From: Paracoccus aeridis
GTDB lineage: Bacteria > Pseudomonadota > Alphaproteobacteria > Rhodobacterales > Rhodobacteraceae
Length of the DNA: 64,000 bases
Direction of reading: 5' to 3'
NCBI RefSeq assembly: GCF_004923205.2
Contig: NZ_SELD02000035.1
Location: 62,001 to 126,000, forward strand
A program made the position numbers and the translations under genes. This document shows positions 26,304-34,914 of the stretch, piece by piece. The notes under the pieces are model-generated. The model did not search any database. It was not told the DNA's origin and worked only from the letters and a program-made list of their open reading frames with translations. Numbering within the stretch: the first letter of the stretch is position 1; every line of letters starts with the position of its first letter.

Positions 26304-27331
26304 TTCAGCTGGCCGCGATACCCGACCCCCGCGCCGGGCCGCACGTGCCCCAGTCGCACGACGGATTCCCCCTGTCCCACCAGCAGGTCCTCGATCGCCG
26401 GGGCGGCATCTTCGGCCACGACCAGCACCATGCCGATGCCGCTGTTGAAGGTCTTGAGCATCTCGCTTTCGGCGATCCCGCCCGCCTCGGACAGCCACTT
26501 GAAGACCGGCGGCAGGGTCCAGCTGTCAAGGTCGATCTCGGCCCCGAGACCTTCGGAAAGGACGCGCGGCAGGTTCTCGGTCAGGCCGCCGCCGGTGATG
26601 TGGGCGGCGGCGTGGACGCCCCCCTGCCGGATCGCCGCCAGCACCGGGCGGACGTAGAGACGGGTCGGCGTCAGCAGCGCCTCGCCCAGCGACCCGGCGC
26701 CGAAGGGGCTCGCGTCGGTCCAGGAAAGCTCCGCCCTCTCGGCCACCTTGCGCACCAGCGAAAAGCCGTTGGAATGAACCCCGTCCGACCGCAGCCCCAG
26801 AAGCACGTCGCCCGCCGCCACGTCCCGCGGCAGCGCCGTCCCGCGCTGCATCGCGCCGACCGCGAAGCCGGCAAGGTCGAAGTCGCCCGCCGCATACATC
26901 CCCGGCATCTCGGCCGTCTCGCCGCCGATCAGCGCGCAGCCCGACCGCCGGCACCCTTCGGCGATGCTGTCGATGACGCGGGCCGCTTCGTCCACGCTCA
27001 GCTTGCCGGTGGCGAAATAGTCGAGGAAGAACAGGGGCTCGGCCCCCTGGCAGACGAGGTCGTTCACGCACATCGCGACTAGGTCGATCCCCACCCCGTC
27101 CAGCGCGCCAGTGTCGATCGCGATCCTGAGCTTGGTGCCCACGCCGTCGGTCGCCGCGACCAGCACCGGGTCGTCGTAGCCTGCCGCGCGGGGATCGAAC
27201 AGCGCCCCGAAGCCGCCCAGGCCCTCCATCACGCCGCTGCGCCGGGTCGCCGCGGCGGCCGGCTTGATCCGGTCCACGAGCGCATTGCCCGCGTCGATGT
27301 CGACGCCCGCGTCGCGATAGCTGATGCTCAT
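26300..27331 (-). CDS. purM: Phosphoribosylformylglycinamidine cyclo-ligase
   Basis: A 343-residue AIR synthetase closing the imidazole ring (FGAM to AIR, ATP-dependent). Typical segments are '[20 protein letters not shown]' at the N-terminus, '[11 protein letters not shown]', '[13 protein letters not shown]' and '[14 protein letters not shown]'. The start at 27331 is chosen because this N-terminus is the family standard; the frame continues up into the tRNA spacer without purpose. It forms a two-gene operon with purN and is divergent from tRNA-Ile2. Confidence 0.95.
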   Translation of the reverse strand: MSISYRDAGVDIDAGNALVDRIKPAAAATRRSGVMEGLGGFGALFDPRAAGYDDPVLVAATDGVGTKLRIAIDTGALDGVGIDLVAMCVNDLVCQGAEPLFFLDYFATGKLSVDEAARVIDSIAEGCRRSGCALIGGETAEMPGMYAAGDFDLAGFAVGAMQRGTALPRDVAAGDVLLGLRSDGVHSNGFSLVRKVAERAELSWTDASPFGAGSLGEALLTPTRLYVRPVLAAIRQGGVHAAAHITGGGLTENLPRVLSEGLGAEIDLDSWTLPPVFKWLSEAGGIAESEMLKTFNSGIGMVLVVAEDAAPAIEDLLVGQGESVVRLGHVRPGAGVGYRGQLK

Positions 27332-27442
27332 GATCGTCCCCACTGCCCCGGTTTTCGCTGCCTTAGGACAGATTGACTTGACCCGCAAACCCGCATTTGC
27401 GACAGCGGGGCCACCGGGGAGCCCATGCGGCCACCGGCGGCC

Positions 27443-27518
27443 GGGCCTGTAGCTCAATGGTCAGAGCAGGGCGCTCATAACGCCTTGGTTGGGGGTTCAA
27501 GTCCCTCCGGGCCTACCA
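27443..27518 (+). tRNA. tRNA-Ile2 (CAU anticodon, lysidine type)
   Basis: A 76-base cloverleaf including an encoded CCA. The acceptor stem is GGGCCTG/CGGGCCT and the anticodon loop is CTCATAA, giving CAT. The variable region 'CTTGGT' matches tRNA-Ile2 of E. coli rather than elongator Met, so C34 is expected to be changed to lysidine by TilS and to read AUA. The Met alternative cannot be fully excluded without a TilS-identity scan. Confidence 0.85.
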
Positions 27519-27708
27519 CCCGCCGCAACGCCGGCCATTGTTGTTCACAGACGCGTTTCGGGATCGTGGGACACCCTCGCCAGCGGCCCGGGATTTATGT
27601 CAGGACGCTGCATCTCCCTTATCCCACGACGTGAGTACCGCGCTTGCTGCTTGCCTGCGGCGCGGAGGAAAGACAATCTCCCGGACGGCGAGGACGGAGG
27701 AGCGAGAG

Positions 27709-28515
27709 TTGAGGGACGACATACTTGAGGACGCGACCGCGCGTGATCTGCTTCAGCTTTTCGGAACGGGGCGGCAGTGCGGCAGTCTTTCAATTCCCGA
27801 CATGGCCGCCGCTGGCCGGATTGCCGACCTGATCCGCGCCGCCCGCGAAGCGCGGGGCGAGCGTCCGGTGGGGCGCAAGATCGGCTTCTCCAATCGAGCG
27901 ATCTGGGCGAATTACGGCGTTGACCGGCCGCTGTGGAACTATGTCTGGGACACGACGCTGCACACATGGTCGGATGCGGACGAGCCGATCGACCTGGCCA
28001 CGTTCGCCGAACCGCGGATCGAGCCGGAGATCGTGTTCCATCTCGCCAGGGCACCAGAGCCGGGCATGGACGAGGCTGCGCTTCTGGGCTGCATCGACCG
28101 CGTGGCACACGGGTTCGAAGTCGTGCAATCGGTCTATCCGGGCTGGAGGTTCACGGCTCCTGACGCTGCCGCCGCATTCGGCCTGCACGGGGCTCTGATC
28201 CTCGGGCCATGGCGGGATGTCGACGGGGGCCGCGCCGACTGGCTTGCCCGGCTGCAGGACTTCACCGTTATCCTTCGCAAGGATGGCGCCGAAGTCGAAG
28301 TCGGCCATGCGCAGAACGTGCTTGGCGGTCCGCTCACAGCGCTTCGGAACCTGGTCGAGACGATCGCGTCCGATACCCCGGGCGCGGCACTGGGTGCGGG
28401 CGAGGTGGTCTCCACCGGAACCCTGACCGATGCCTACCCTGTCGCGCCCGGAGCAGCGTGGAGCACGGAGTTCGAAGGCATCGACCTGAGCGGATTGCGC
28501 GTGAGCTTCCGCTAA
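27709..28515 (+). CDS. 2-keto-4-pentenoate hydratase / fumarylacetoacetate hydrolase family protein
   Basis: A 268-residue protein of the MhpD/XylJ hydratase group. Signature segments include 'RIEPEIVFHLAR', 'GFEVVQSVYPGW' and 'STGTLTDAYPVAPG' near the C-terminus. The family adds water to 2-hydroxydienoates or decarboxylates related acids with a Mg ion held by Glu residues (ExE and a later Glu). The start is the TTG at 27709, preceded by GGAGGAG; this gives the usual length, while an open frame reaching back to 27538 lacks such a signal. There are no partner meta-cleavage genes nearby. It stands alone just after a tRNA gene and its codon use looks slightly less GC-rich than the neighbours, so it may be acquired. 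Confidence 0.83.
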   Translation: MRDDILEDATARDLLQLFGTGRQCGSLSIPDMAAAGRIADLIRAAREARGERPVGRKIGFSNRAIWANYGVDRPLWNYVWDTTLHTWSDADEPIDLATFAEPRIEPEIVFHLARAPEPGMDEAALLGCIDRVAHGFEVVQSVYPGWRFTAPDAAAAFGLHGALILGPWRDVDGGRADWLARLQDFTVILRKDGAEVEVGHAQNVLGGPLTALRNLVETIASDTPGAALGAGEVVSTGTLTDAYPVAPGAAWSTEFEGIDLSGLRVSFR

Positions 28516-28680
28516 GGATCGGCTGTCGGCCCTGGCGAGCGCGGCGCTGGTGCGACAAGGCCACGCCGCTCTTGCCGGGGAAGTCGCCGCAAGGGCGCAT
28601 TGGGACAGACAAGCGCCGTAACAGATGCTTGACGCCAGGATCGCAGTTACTCCGGCTTCCCCCTGCCCCGCGCCGATCCG

Positions 28681-28908
28681 TCATTCAAGCCGCGCCGCGT
28701 AGCGGTTGCTGACCGTTCGGCTGATGAACCCGGACAGGCCGCTGCCCGCGCAGGCCAGCGCCGCCATCCGGTCGAGGTTGTCCTGCCCCACCGACGCCGC
28801 GGTGTAGCGGTAGACGGACCCGTTCCTGAACCGGACGTCGATATGGGCGCGCCCGATCTGGAACGCCACCACGCCGGACCCGTGATCGCCGTCGCCATAG
28901 GGCTCCAT
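28681..28908 (-). CDS. Small KTSC-like domain protein
   Basis: A 75-residue protein. The segment 'VRFRNGSVYRYTAASV' and the layout (an odd Tyr/Arg-rich beta-hairpin then a helix with Ser/Asn and a terminal Arg-rich stretch) resemble the KTSC domain, a small domain of unknown role linked to RNA-related enzymes. The start at 28908 is preferred over 28944 because AGGAGG lies ten bases upstream. It is divergent from the 5-oxoprolinase operon. The family call is by resemblance only. Confidence 0.6.
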   Translation of the reverse strand: MEPYGDGDHGSGVVAFQIGRAHIDVRFRNGSVYRYTAASVGQDNLDRMAALACAGSGLSGFISRTVSNRYAARLE

Positions 28909-29025
28909 GACCTTCCGCCTCCTGCGATGCAGGCTAGCGGGCATTCGCCGGGGTGCAAGCGCCCCCCCCGGCTGGACGCCGCCGCCGCGGCGGTGTCAGA
29001 TGCCGGCGGCAAGGGAGGGGGCGGC

Positions 29026-29790
29026 ATGGCACGGATCGACCTGAACTCGGACCTGGGCGAGGGTTTCGGCCCCTGGGTGATGGGCGACGACGACGCGATG
29101 CTGTCGCTGGTCACCAGCGCGAACGTCGCCGCCGGCGGCCATGCGAGCGACCCGGACACGATGTTCGCGACCCTGTCGCTCGCCGCCGCGCGCGGCGTGG
29201 TGGTGGGGGCGCACCCGGGCTACGCCGACCGCGAGGGCTTCGGCCGCCGCGTGATCCCGATGCGGCCAGACGAGATCGGGCGCATGGTCGCGGCGCAGAC
29301 CGGGGCGCTGTCGGCGCTTGCGGCGCTCGCCGGGACCCGCGTCCGCTACGTCAAGCCGCATGGCGCGCTGGCGAACCTCGCCGCGGCCGACGCCGACGTG
29401 GCGCGCGCCATTACGGCGGCGGTCAGGGGCATCGACCGCGACCTCGCGATCCTCGCGATTTCCGGCACCGCGCTGGAACAGGCGGCCCGGCAGGCCGACG
29501 TGCAGGTCTTTTCCGAAATCTTCGCCGACCGCGCCTATCAGCCGGACGGACAGCTCGTCCCCCGCGGCCGGCCCGGCGCGGTCCTGCACGACGCCGAGGC
29601 GGTCGCGCAGCGGCTGATCGGCTTCCTTCAGGACCGCAGGATGCCGGTCGAGGGCGGCAGGCCGATCGAACTGGCGGCCGATTCCGTCTGCGTCCACGGC
29701 GACACCCCCGGCGCGGCCCTGATGGCGCGGCTGCTGCGCGCCCGGCTGGACGAGGCGGGCGTCACCGTCGCGCCGTTCCTGCAGGGCTGA
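29026..29790 (+). CDS. pxpA: 5-oxoprolinase subunit A (LamB/YcsF family)
   Basis: A 254-residue protein with the family N-terminus 'IDLNSDLGEGFGPW', then 'SANVAAGGHASDP' and 'RYVKPHGALANLAA'; the conserved Asp, His and Lys residues are present. PxpA with PxpB and PxpC hydrolyses 5-oxo-L-proline to glutamate with ATP, removing a damage product of glutamine. The ATG follows AAGGGAGGGGG. First gene of a four-gene operon; pxpB follows one base after its stop. The order pxpA-pxpB-pxpC is a common bacterial arrangement. Confidence 0.92.
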   Translation: MARIDLNSDLGEGFGPWVMGDDDAMLSLVTSANVAAGGHASDPDTMFATLSLAAARGVVVGAHPGYADREGFGRRVIPMRPDEIGRMVAAQTGALSALAALAGTRVRYVKPHGALANLAAADADVARAITAAVRGIDRDLAILAISGTALEQAARQADVQVFSEIFADRAYQPDGQLVPRGRPGAVLHDAEAVAQRLIGFLQDRRMPVEGGRPIELAADSVCVHGDTPGAALMARLLRARLDEAGVTVAPFLQG

Positions 29791-29791
29791 C

Positions 29792-30484
29792 GTGGTGACC
29801 CTGCGCCTTGCGCCCGTGGCGGAGCACGCCCTGCTGGTGGAGTTCGGCGACACCATCCACGACGCCACCAGCGAGCGCATCGCGGCGCTTGACCGCGCGC
29901 TCGCCGCCGCCCCGCCCGCGGGTCTGCGCGAGGTCGTGCCCGGCATGGTGAACCTGCTCGTGGACTTCGACCCGCTGGTGACCGACCACGCCGCGATCGA
30001 GGCGGCGGTGCGCGACTGTCTCGGCCGCCCTGCCCCGGCTTCCGCCGCCGGCACGCGACGCGAGGTCGAGGTGTGCTACGACCCCGATCTCGGGACCGAC
30101 CTCTCCGCCGTGGCCGGGCAGACGGGCCTCAGCGTGGACGAGGTCATCGCCGCGCATCTGGGCGGCGACTACCGGGTGCGGATGTACGGCTTCACGCCCG
30201 GCTACGCCTACATGTCGGGCACCCCGGCGGCGATCCGGCTGCCCCGCAAGCCCGCGGCGGTTCGCGGCGTTCCGGCCGGCAGCGTCATCATCGCCGGGCC
30301 GCAATGCATCGTGACGACGCTCCTGATGCCCACGGGCTGGTGGGTGCTCGGCCGGTCGCCCACGCGCATCCTGACCGGCGACGAGGACCGGCCGTTCCTG
30401 TTCGACGTGGGCGACCCCGTCGGCATGCGCCGGATCGGCCGTGACGAGTTCGAACGCAAGGCCAGGCGCGCGGTCGCCGCATGA
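29792..30484 (+). CDS. pxpB: 5-oxoprolinase subunit B (allophanate hydrolase subunit 1-like)
   Basis: A 230-residue cyclophilin-like-fold protein of the KipI/PxpB family. Segments such as 'YGFTPGYAYMSGTPAAIRLP' and 'SVIIAGPQCIV' match the family. Two tandem GTG codons (29792 and 29795) are possible starts. It works in a complex with PxpC. Its end overlaps the start of pxpC (ATGA at 30481-30484), so translation is coupled. Confidence 0.9.
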   Translation: MVTLRLAPVAEHALLVEFGDTIHDATSERIAALDRALAAAPPAGLREVVPGMVNLLVDFDPLVTDHAAIEAAVRDCLGRPAPASAAGTRREVEVCYDPDLGTDLSAVAGQTGLSVDEVIAAHLGGDYRVRMYGFTPGYAYMSGTPAAIRLPRKPAAVRGVPAGSVIIAGPQCIVTTLLMPTGWWVLGRSPTRILTGDEDRPFLFDVGDPVGMRRIGRDEFERKARRAVAA

Positions 30485-31428
30485 CCACGGCGCGGCTTCG
30501 GATCACCCATGCCGGTCCCCACGTGTCCTATCAGGACGGCGGGCGTCCCGGGCTGATGCGGTTCGGCGTCCCGGCATCCGGTCCGATGGACCGCACGGCG
30601 CACGCGGCCGCGAACCTCTCGGTCGGGAACGCCGCCGATGCCACGGCGATCGAGGTGTCGCCCGCAGGCCTTGCCGTCGAATGCGTCGGGGAAGCGGTCA
30701 CCTTCGCGGTGGCGGGGGGCGGGTTCCTGATGGATCACGCCGGCAGCCGCAGCGCCGTCTGGGAAGCGCGGACGCTTTGCGCGGGCGAGACGCTGCGGAT
30801 CATGCCCGGACACTGGGGCAGCTGGACCTATCTCGCGCTTGCGGGGCGGGTGCGGGCGAAAGAATGGCTGGGCCATACCGCGACGCTCGCGACCTCGGGC
30901 TTCGGCGGCGGCCTGCTGGCCACGGGCCAAGAGATCGTGGTCGAGGAACGCCGCGTCGATCCCGCCCGCGAGCGCAGCTTTCCCTGCCCCGTCTTCGCCC
31001 GGCCGACCTCGCACGCCCGCGTCGTGATCGGGCCGCAGGAACACCGGCTGGAACCCGACGCGCTGTCGGCCCTTCTGGACGGGGTCCATGCGCTGTCGGA
31101 TTCGTATGACCGGATGGGTGTCCGCCTGCGCGGGCCCGCACTCGCGATCCGCGAGGCGCTGTCGATCCCGTCCGAGCCGATCGTCGCGGGGTCGATCCAG
31201 GTCGCGGGCGACGGGGTCGCCACGATCTTGCTGCGCGACCACCAGACGACCGGCGGCTATCCCAAGATCGCGACGGTGCTGGCCGCCGACCTCGACCGGA
31301 TCGTCCAGCTGCGCCCGCGCGCCCGGATCGCGTTCAAGGCGGTGACGCCCGCCCGCGCGGTCGAGATCGCGCGCCAGGCCGCGGGGGCCCGGTCGATGTG
31401 GCTGGACAGGCTCGCACGCCATCCCTGA
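30481..31428 (+). CDS. pxpC: 5-oxoprolinase subunit C (allophanate hydrolase subunit 2-like)
   Basis: A 315-residue protein of the KipA/PxpC family with 'SYQDGGRPGLMRFGVPASGP' near the N-terminus and 'LLRDHQTTGGYPKIATVL' near the C-terminus, both highly typical. It provides part of the ATP-dependent ring-opening site together with PxpB. There is no fusion to subunit B, unlike in some organisms. The BKACE gene follows after 26 bases. Confidence 0.91.
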   Translation: MTTARLRITHAGPHVSYQDGGRPGLMRFGVPASGPMDRTAHAAANLSVGNAADATAIEVSPAGLAVECVGEAVTFAVAGGGFLMDHAGSRSAVWEARTLCAGETLRIMPGHWGSWTYLALAGRVRAKEWLGHTATLATSGFGGGLLATGQEIVVEERRVDPARERSFPCPVFARPTSHARVVIGPQEHRLEPDALSALLDGVHALSDSYDRMGVRLRGPALAIREALSIPSEPIVAGSIQVAGDGVATILLRDHQTTGGYPKIATVLAADLDRIVQLRPRARIAFKAVTPARAVEIARQAAGARSMWLDRLARHP

Positions 31429-31454
31429 CATTCCGCAAGAAGGAGGACGACCCC

Positions 31455-32402
31455 ATGACGAAAGCACCCCATCGCACCCCGAAGGTCATCATCAGCTGCG
31501 CGATCACCGGCAGCATCCACACGCCCAGCATGTCGGACGCGCTGCCGGTCACGCCCGACGAGATCGCGCAGTCCGCGATCGAGGCGGCCGAGGCCGGTGC
31601 CGCGATCCTGCACCTGCACGCCCGCGACCCGAAGGACGGCCGTCCCTCGCCCGCGGCCGAGGTGTTCGGGCAGTTCCTGCCCCGGATCAAGCAGGCCACC
31701 GACGCGGTCGTGAACATCACCACCGGCGGCGGGCTGACGATGACGATGGAACAGCGGCTCGAAGGGGCGATGGCGGCCAGGCCCGAGATGGCATCGCTCA
31801 ACATGGGGTCGATGAACTTCGGCATCTTCCCGATGGCCGCCAAGGACCGCGCGTGGAAGCACGACTGGGAAAAGCCCTATCTGCTGGGCACCGACGACTT
31901 CATCTTCCGCAACACGTTCAAGGACATCGAATACATCCTGAGGAACCTGGGCGAGGCCCACGGCACCCGGTTCGAGCATGAATGCTACGACGTGGGCCAT
32001 CTCTACAACGTCGCCCATTTCGTGGACCGGGGCCTGTTGAAGCCGCCGTTCTTCATCCAGATGATCTTCGGCATCCTGGGCGGCATCGGCGCCGCGCCCG
32101 AGAACCTGATCTTCATGAAGGAAACCGCCGACAAGCTGTTCGGCGACGACTACCGCTGGTCGGTGCTGGGCGCCGGGCGCCACCAGATGCCCCTGATCAC
32201 GCAGGCCGCGATGATGGGCGGCAACGTCCGCGTGGGGCTGGAAGACAGCCTGTACATCGGCCCCGGCCAGCTTGCGAAGTCGAACGCGGAGCAGGTGAGC
32301 AAGATCCGCCGGATCCTCGAGGAACTGGGCCTCGGGATCGCCACGCCCGCCGAGGCGCGCGAAATCCTCGCCCTGAAGGGCGGCGACGAAGTCGGGTTCT
32401 GA
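31455..32402 (+). CDS. BKACE (DUF849) beta-keto acid cleavage enzyme
   Basis: A 315-residue TIM-barrel enzyme related to 3-keto-5-aminohexanoate cleavage enzyme (Kce) of lysine fermentation. Metal-binding histidines are expected in 'AAILHLHARDPKDGRP', and 'GNVRVGLEDSLYIGPG' carries the later Glu ligand. The family moves an acetyl unit between a beta-keto acid and acetyl-CoA; substrates range over amino-, hydroxy- and betaine-type keto acids. The start at 31455 has AGGAGGA upstream and removes an N-terminal extension overlapping pxpC. As last gene of the pxp operon its substrate may be linked to glutamate/oxoproline or to whatever feeds that path (inference). Confidence 0.9.
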   Translation: MTKAPHRTPKVIISCAITGSIHTPSMSDALPVTPDEIAQSAIEAAEAGAAILHLHARDPKDGRPSPAAEVFGQFLPRIKQATDAVVNITTGGGLTMTMEQRLEGAMAARPEMASLNMGSMNFGIFPMAAKDRAWKHDWEKPYLLGTDDFIFRNTFKDIEYILRNLGEAHGTRFEHECYDVGHLYNVAHFVDRGLLKPPFFIQMIFGILGGIGAAPENLIFMKETADKLFGDDYRWSVLGAGRHQMPLITQAAMMGGNVRVGLEDSLYIGPGQLAKSNAEQVSKIRRILEELGLGIATPAEAREILALKGGDEVGF

Positions 32403-32445
32403 CGCAGGTAGATGCCTGGCGGAGTAAAATCCCGGGCCCGGGGCA

Positions 32446-32473
32446 GTCGGGGGAGGCGTTCGCCACCCCCGAC
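32446..32473 (+). terminator. Hairpin after the pxp-BKACE operon
   Basis: GTCGGGGG-A-GGCG-TT-CGCC-A-CCCCCGAC is an almost unbroken inverted repeat (one A-A mismatch) located 44 bases after the BKACE stop. It lacks a T run. It probably ends or stabilises the operon message. Confidence 0.55.
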
Positions 32474-32651
32474 ATACAGCGCTTACTCACCAAAACAACC
32501 GGCCAACTCGTCAACTGCGACGGGATTACCGGAAGTCGCACTCACTGTTTAGTTGTCCATTGGGACAGGTCTGCGGATTTGGTGCGCGGGCGGTGCGGCG
32601 GGGGCGCAAGATACCGGAAAAACCGGGCGTCCGCGCAGTGATGGCGGGGCA

Positions 32652-32726
32652 TGGTGCCGGTTGAGGGGATTGAACCCCCGACCTTCGGTTTACAAAACCG
32701 CTGCTCTACCGCTGAGCTAAACCGGC
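32652..32726 (-). tRNA. tRNA-Thr (UGU anticodon)
   Basis: A 75-base cloverleaf on the minus strand with encoded CCA. The acceptor stem is GCCGGTT/AACCGGC, the anticodon loop TTTGTAA gives TGT, and the T-arm is normal (GGTTCAATCC). It reads ACA and, by wobble, other Thr codons. The 249 bases between the BKACE gene and this tRNA hold only the hairpin described separately and a lower-GC stretch without a gene. Confidence 0.95.
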
Positions 32727-32837
32727 CCTCTGCGATCCCTAGCCGCGGCCACGCCCGCGCGCAAGATTTCCGTTCGGTTTGACTGTCGCGCCGCCGACGC
32801 TAGTGTGCGCGGCGACCTTGCGCATGAAGGACGGACG

Positions 32838-33713
32838 ATGAAGGCAGCATTCTATCTGGGGACACACGGGACCGAGCCCGAGCGCACCGTCCGCGCCCTG
32901 ATGGATAACCGCGCCTGGATGCTGGACAACGGCATCGAACCGATCCCCCCCTCGCGCCACCGCGGCCTGCTGGAAGAGGCGCTGGCGGCCCTGTCGGGCG
33001 GCCCCGCCACCCCCGAGATGGAAGATGTGCTGCTCGATTCCATTCTCGACGGCGACGAGCCGCGGCGCATCATCATCTCCCAGCCCGCGTTGATCGGGGT
33101 GCCCGCGCGCTGCCTTGCCGAGCCGGGCTTCTTCGCGGCGGCCGGTCCCAAGATGGTCGCGGCCGCGAACCTGTTCCCCAGCGCCGAGGCCGAGTTCTTC
33201 ATGGCGCTGCGCAACCCTGCCACGCTGATCCCGTTCCTGCTGGACAGGATGGATCCGAAGCGGGCCGACCAGCTGATGTCGGGCCGCAACCCCGAGGAGA
33301 TGCGCTGGGCCCCCGCGATCCGGCAGATCCTGCAGTCCATCGGCCGCCGGCGGCTGGTCTTGTGGTGCCACGAGGATACCCCGCTGATCTGGCCCGAGGT
33401 GCTGCGCCGCCTGGCCGGCATCCCCGCCGACGTGCCGCTGCGGGCGGGGCTGTCGGCGCTGGCGGACGTGCTGACCGAAGAGGGCATGGTGGAACTGCGC
33501 GCGGCGCTGAAGAACGCGCCCAAGCTGACGATCGATTCACGCCGCGACATCTTTTCCGACATGCTGCACCGCCACGCCCGACCTGAAGCGATCGACGCGA
33601 CGATCACCACGCCCGGCTGGACGCAGGACCGCGTGGACCGGATGACCGCCGCCTACGACGACGACGTGGCCCAGATCGCGGCGCTGCCGGGGGTGGAGTT
33701 CATCGCCCCCTGA
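32838..33713 (+). CDS. Conserved-looking hypothetical protein (possible sulfotransferase-like fold)
   Basis: A 291-residue soluble protein with balanced composition and good GC-rich codon usage. The N-terminus 'MKAAFYLGTHGTEPE' recalls the strand-loop start of bacterial sulfotransferase-like proteins, where a PAPS-binding loop lies, but the Lys expected there is missing. The C-terminus ends in a helix and 'LPGVEFIAP'. The ATG at 32838 is preferred over an upstream one because it starts directly with the beta-strand. No partner genes are evident: a tRNA is upstream and gapR downstream on the other strand. Function unknown. Confidence 0.8.
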   Translation: MKAAFYLGTHGTEPERTVRALMDNRAWMLDNGIEPIPPSRHRGLLEEALAALSGGPATPEMEDVLLDSILDGDEPRRIIISQPALIGVPARCLAEPGFFAAAGPKMVAAANLFPSAEAEFFMALRNPATLIPFLLDRMDPKRADQLMSGRNPEEMRWAPAIRQILQSIGRRRLVLWCHEDTPLIWPEVLRRLAGIPADVPLRAGLSALADVLTEEGMVELRAALKNAPKLTIDSRRDIFSDMLHRHARPEAIDATITTPGWTQDRVDRMTAAYDDDVAQIAALPGVEFIAP

Positions 33714-33738
33714 GCCGGGGCGGACGACCCGGTGTCCA

Positions 33739-33828
33739 CCGTCACGCGATGCCGGGCGCGCGATGCCCCCGGCACGCCATGCCCCGTCACGCCACGCCCG
33801 CCACGTCATGCCCGTCACGCCATGCCCA
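33739..33828. repeat. Degenerate short tandem repeat copying the 3' end of gapR
   Basis: Units like GTCACGCCATGCCC recur four to six times with changes (for example GTCACGCGATGCC, GTCACGCCACGCCC, GTCATGCCC, GTCACGCCATGCCC). Read on the minus strand the unit is GGCATGGCGTGAC, which is the last codons and stop of gapR (Gly-Met-Ala-stop). The array starts within the gene end and runs into the spacer. It looks like slippage duplication. Confidence 0.6.
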
Positions 33829-34066
33829 GCGCGGCCTTGTACATCTCCAGGATCGCCTCTTCCTCGGCGATGTCGTCCTTGTCGCGCTTTCGCAGCGCGA
33901 TGACCTTGCGCATCACCTTGGTGTCGTAGCCGCGCGCCTTCGCCTCGGCCATCAGCTCCTTCTGGCGCTCGGCCACGTCCTTCTTTTCGGCGTCGAGCTG
34001 CTCGTACTGTTCGATGAACTGCCGCAGCTCTCCAGCCGCGACGCCGTAGCTGGTATCGTCCTGCAT
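33815..34066 (-). CDS. gapR: GapR-type nucleoid-associated protein (DUF2312)
   Basis: An 83-residue, highly charged, fully helical protein. The segments 'LRQFIEQYEQLDAEKKDVAE' and 'ARGYDTKVMRKVIALRKRDK' are family hallmarks. GapR of Caulobacter clamps overtwisted, AT-rich DNA ahead of replication and transcription forks and stimulates topoisomerases. The family is nearly confined to alphaproteobacteria and supports the taxonomic call. The start at 34066 is standard. It is alone on the minus strand, and the sequence just after its stop repeats its last codons. Confidence 0.93.
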   Translation of the reverse strand: MQDDTSYGVAAGELRQFIEQYEQLDAEKKDVAERQKELMAEAKARGYDTKVMRKVIALRKRDKDDIAEEEAILEMYKAALGMA

Positions 34067-34206
34067 CGGTGTCCCCGTTCGTTGAAGCCGGCCGTTGCCG
34101 CGGCGGCGATCTTGTCAGGGCGGCACCCTTAGGCCGTCTTGCCCGCTGGCGCAATCGCCGCTAGGCCCGGGAAAACGCCTGCCACGCCGCTTGGAGGGAA
34201 CGATCC

Positions 34207-34446
34207 ATGACCGCTTTCGACCTGCTGATCTGGGGCGGCGCGCTGCTGACCGCGCTGGGGCTTTGCGCGATCCTGTGGTGCATCCTGCGCGTCGTCCGGG
34301 CGCGCCGCGACCGCGCGTCGGGCAAGCTGGACGAGGCGGGGCTTCGGGCCGAGATGCAGCGGACCGTCGCCATCAACATGGCGGCGCTGGCGTCGTCGAT
34401 GCTGGGGCTGATGGCCGTGGTCGTCGGCGTCCTGCTGGGGCGCTGA
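34207..34446 (+). CDS. Small two-helix inner-membrane protein
   Basis: A 79-residue protein with hydrophobic segments at about residues 5-27 and 53-77 and a basic, Arg-rich loop between them, which places both ends outside and the loop in the cytosol by the positive-inside rule. TTGGAGGGA precedes the ATG. The dtd gene begins one base after its stop, so they are co-transcribed. No known family is recognised. Confidence 0.75.
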   Translation: MTAFDLLIWGGALLTALGLCAILWCILRVVRARRDRASGKLDEAGLRAEMQRTVAINMAALASSMLGLMAVVVGVLLGR

Positions 34447-34447
34447 G

Positions 34448-34897
34448 ATGCGCGCCCTGATCCAGCGCGTGACCCACGCCGCGGTCGAGGTGGACGGCCG
34501 CGAGATCGGCGGGATCGGGCCGGGGCTGCTGGTCCTCGTCTGCGCGATGCAGGGCGACGACGAAGCCGCGGCGGCGAAGCTGGCGGCACGGGTCGCGAAG
34601 CTCAGGATCTTCAAGGACGACGCGGACAAGATGAACCGCTCGGTCCTCGACATCGCGGGCGAGGCGCTGGTCGTGAGCCAGTTCACGCTCGCCGCCGACA
34701 CCCGCACCGGCAACCGCCCCGGGTTTTCCGCGGCCGCCCCGCCCGAAGATGGGCGGCGGCTCTACGAGTGTTTCGCCCGTGACCTGAGCGCGCAGGGCGT
34801 GCCGGTCCAGACCGGAGAGTTCGGGGGCGACATGAAGGTGTCGCTGCTGAACGACGGCCCGGTCACGATCTGGATGGACAGCGCCGACCGGGCCTGA
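34448..34897 (+). CDS. dtd: D-aminoacyl-tRNA deacylase
   Basis: A 149-residue enzyme that frees tRNA from D-amino acids and from mischarged glycine. The two signature motifs are '[11 protein letters not shown]' (SQxxL) and '[10 protein letters not shown]' near the C-terminus (family NxGPVT; here N-D-G-P-V-T). It acts as a homodimer with the active site at the interface. The length and the '[17 protein letters not shown]' N-terminus are standard. Confidence 0.94.
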   Translation: MRALIQRVTHAAVEVDGREIGGIGPGLLVLVCAMQGDDEAAAAKLAARVAKLRIFKDDADKMNRSVLDIAGEALVVSQFTLAADTRTGNRPGFSAAAPPEDGRRLYECFARDLSAQGVPVQTGEFGGDMKVSLLNDGPVTIWMDSADRA

Positions 34898-34914
34898 TCG
34901 CCCCGCGGGCGGCG

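Noticed and set aside
27443..28680. Genomic island integrated at tRNA-Ile2
   Set aside because: No integrase and no repeated copy of the tRNA 3' end was seen by eye within the following sequence. A single foreign gene remains possible.
33739..33828. CRISPR-like array
   Set aside because: Units are short, degenerate and without spacers of constant length; they copy the end of gapR. No cas gene is in the window.
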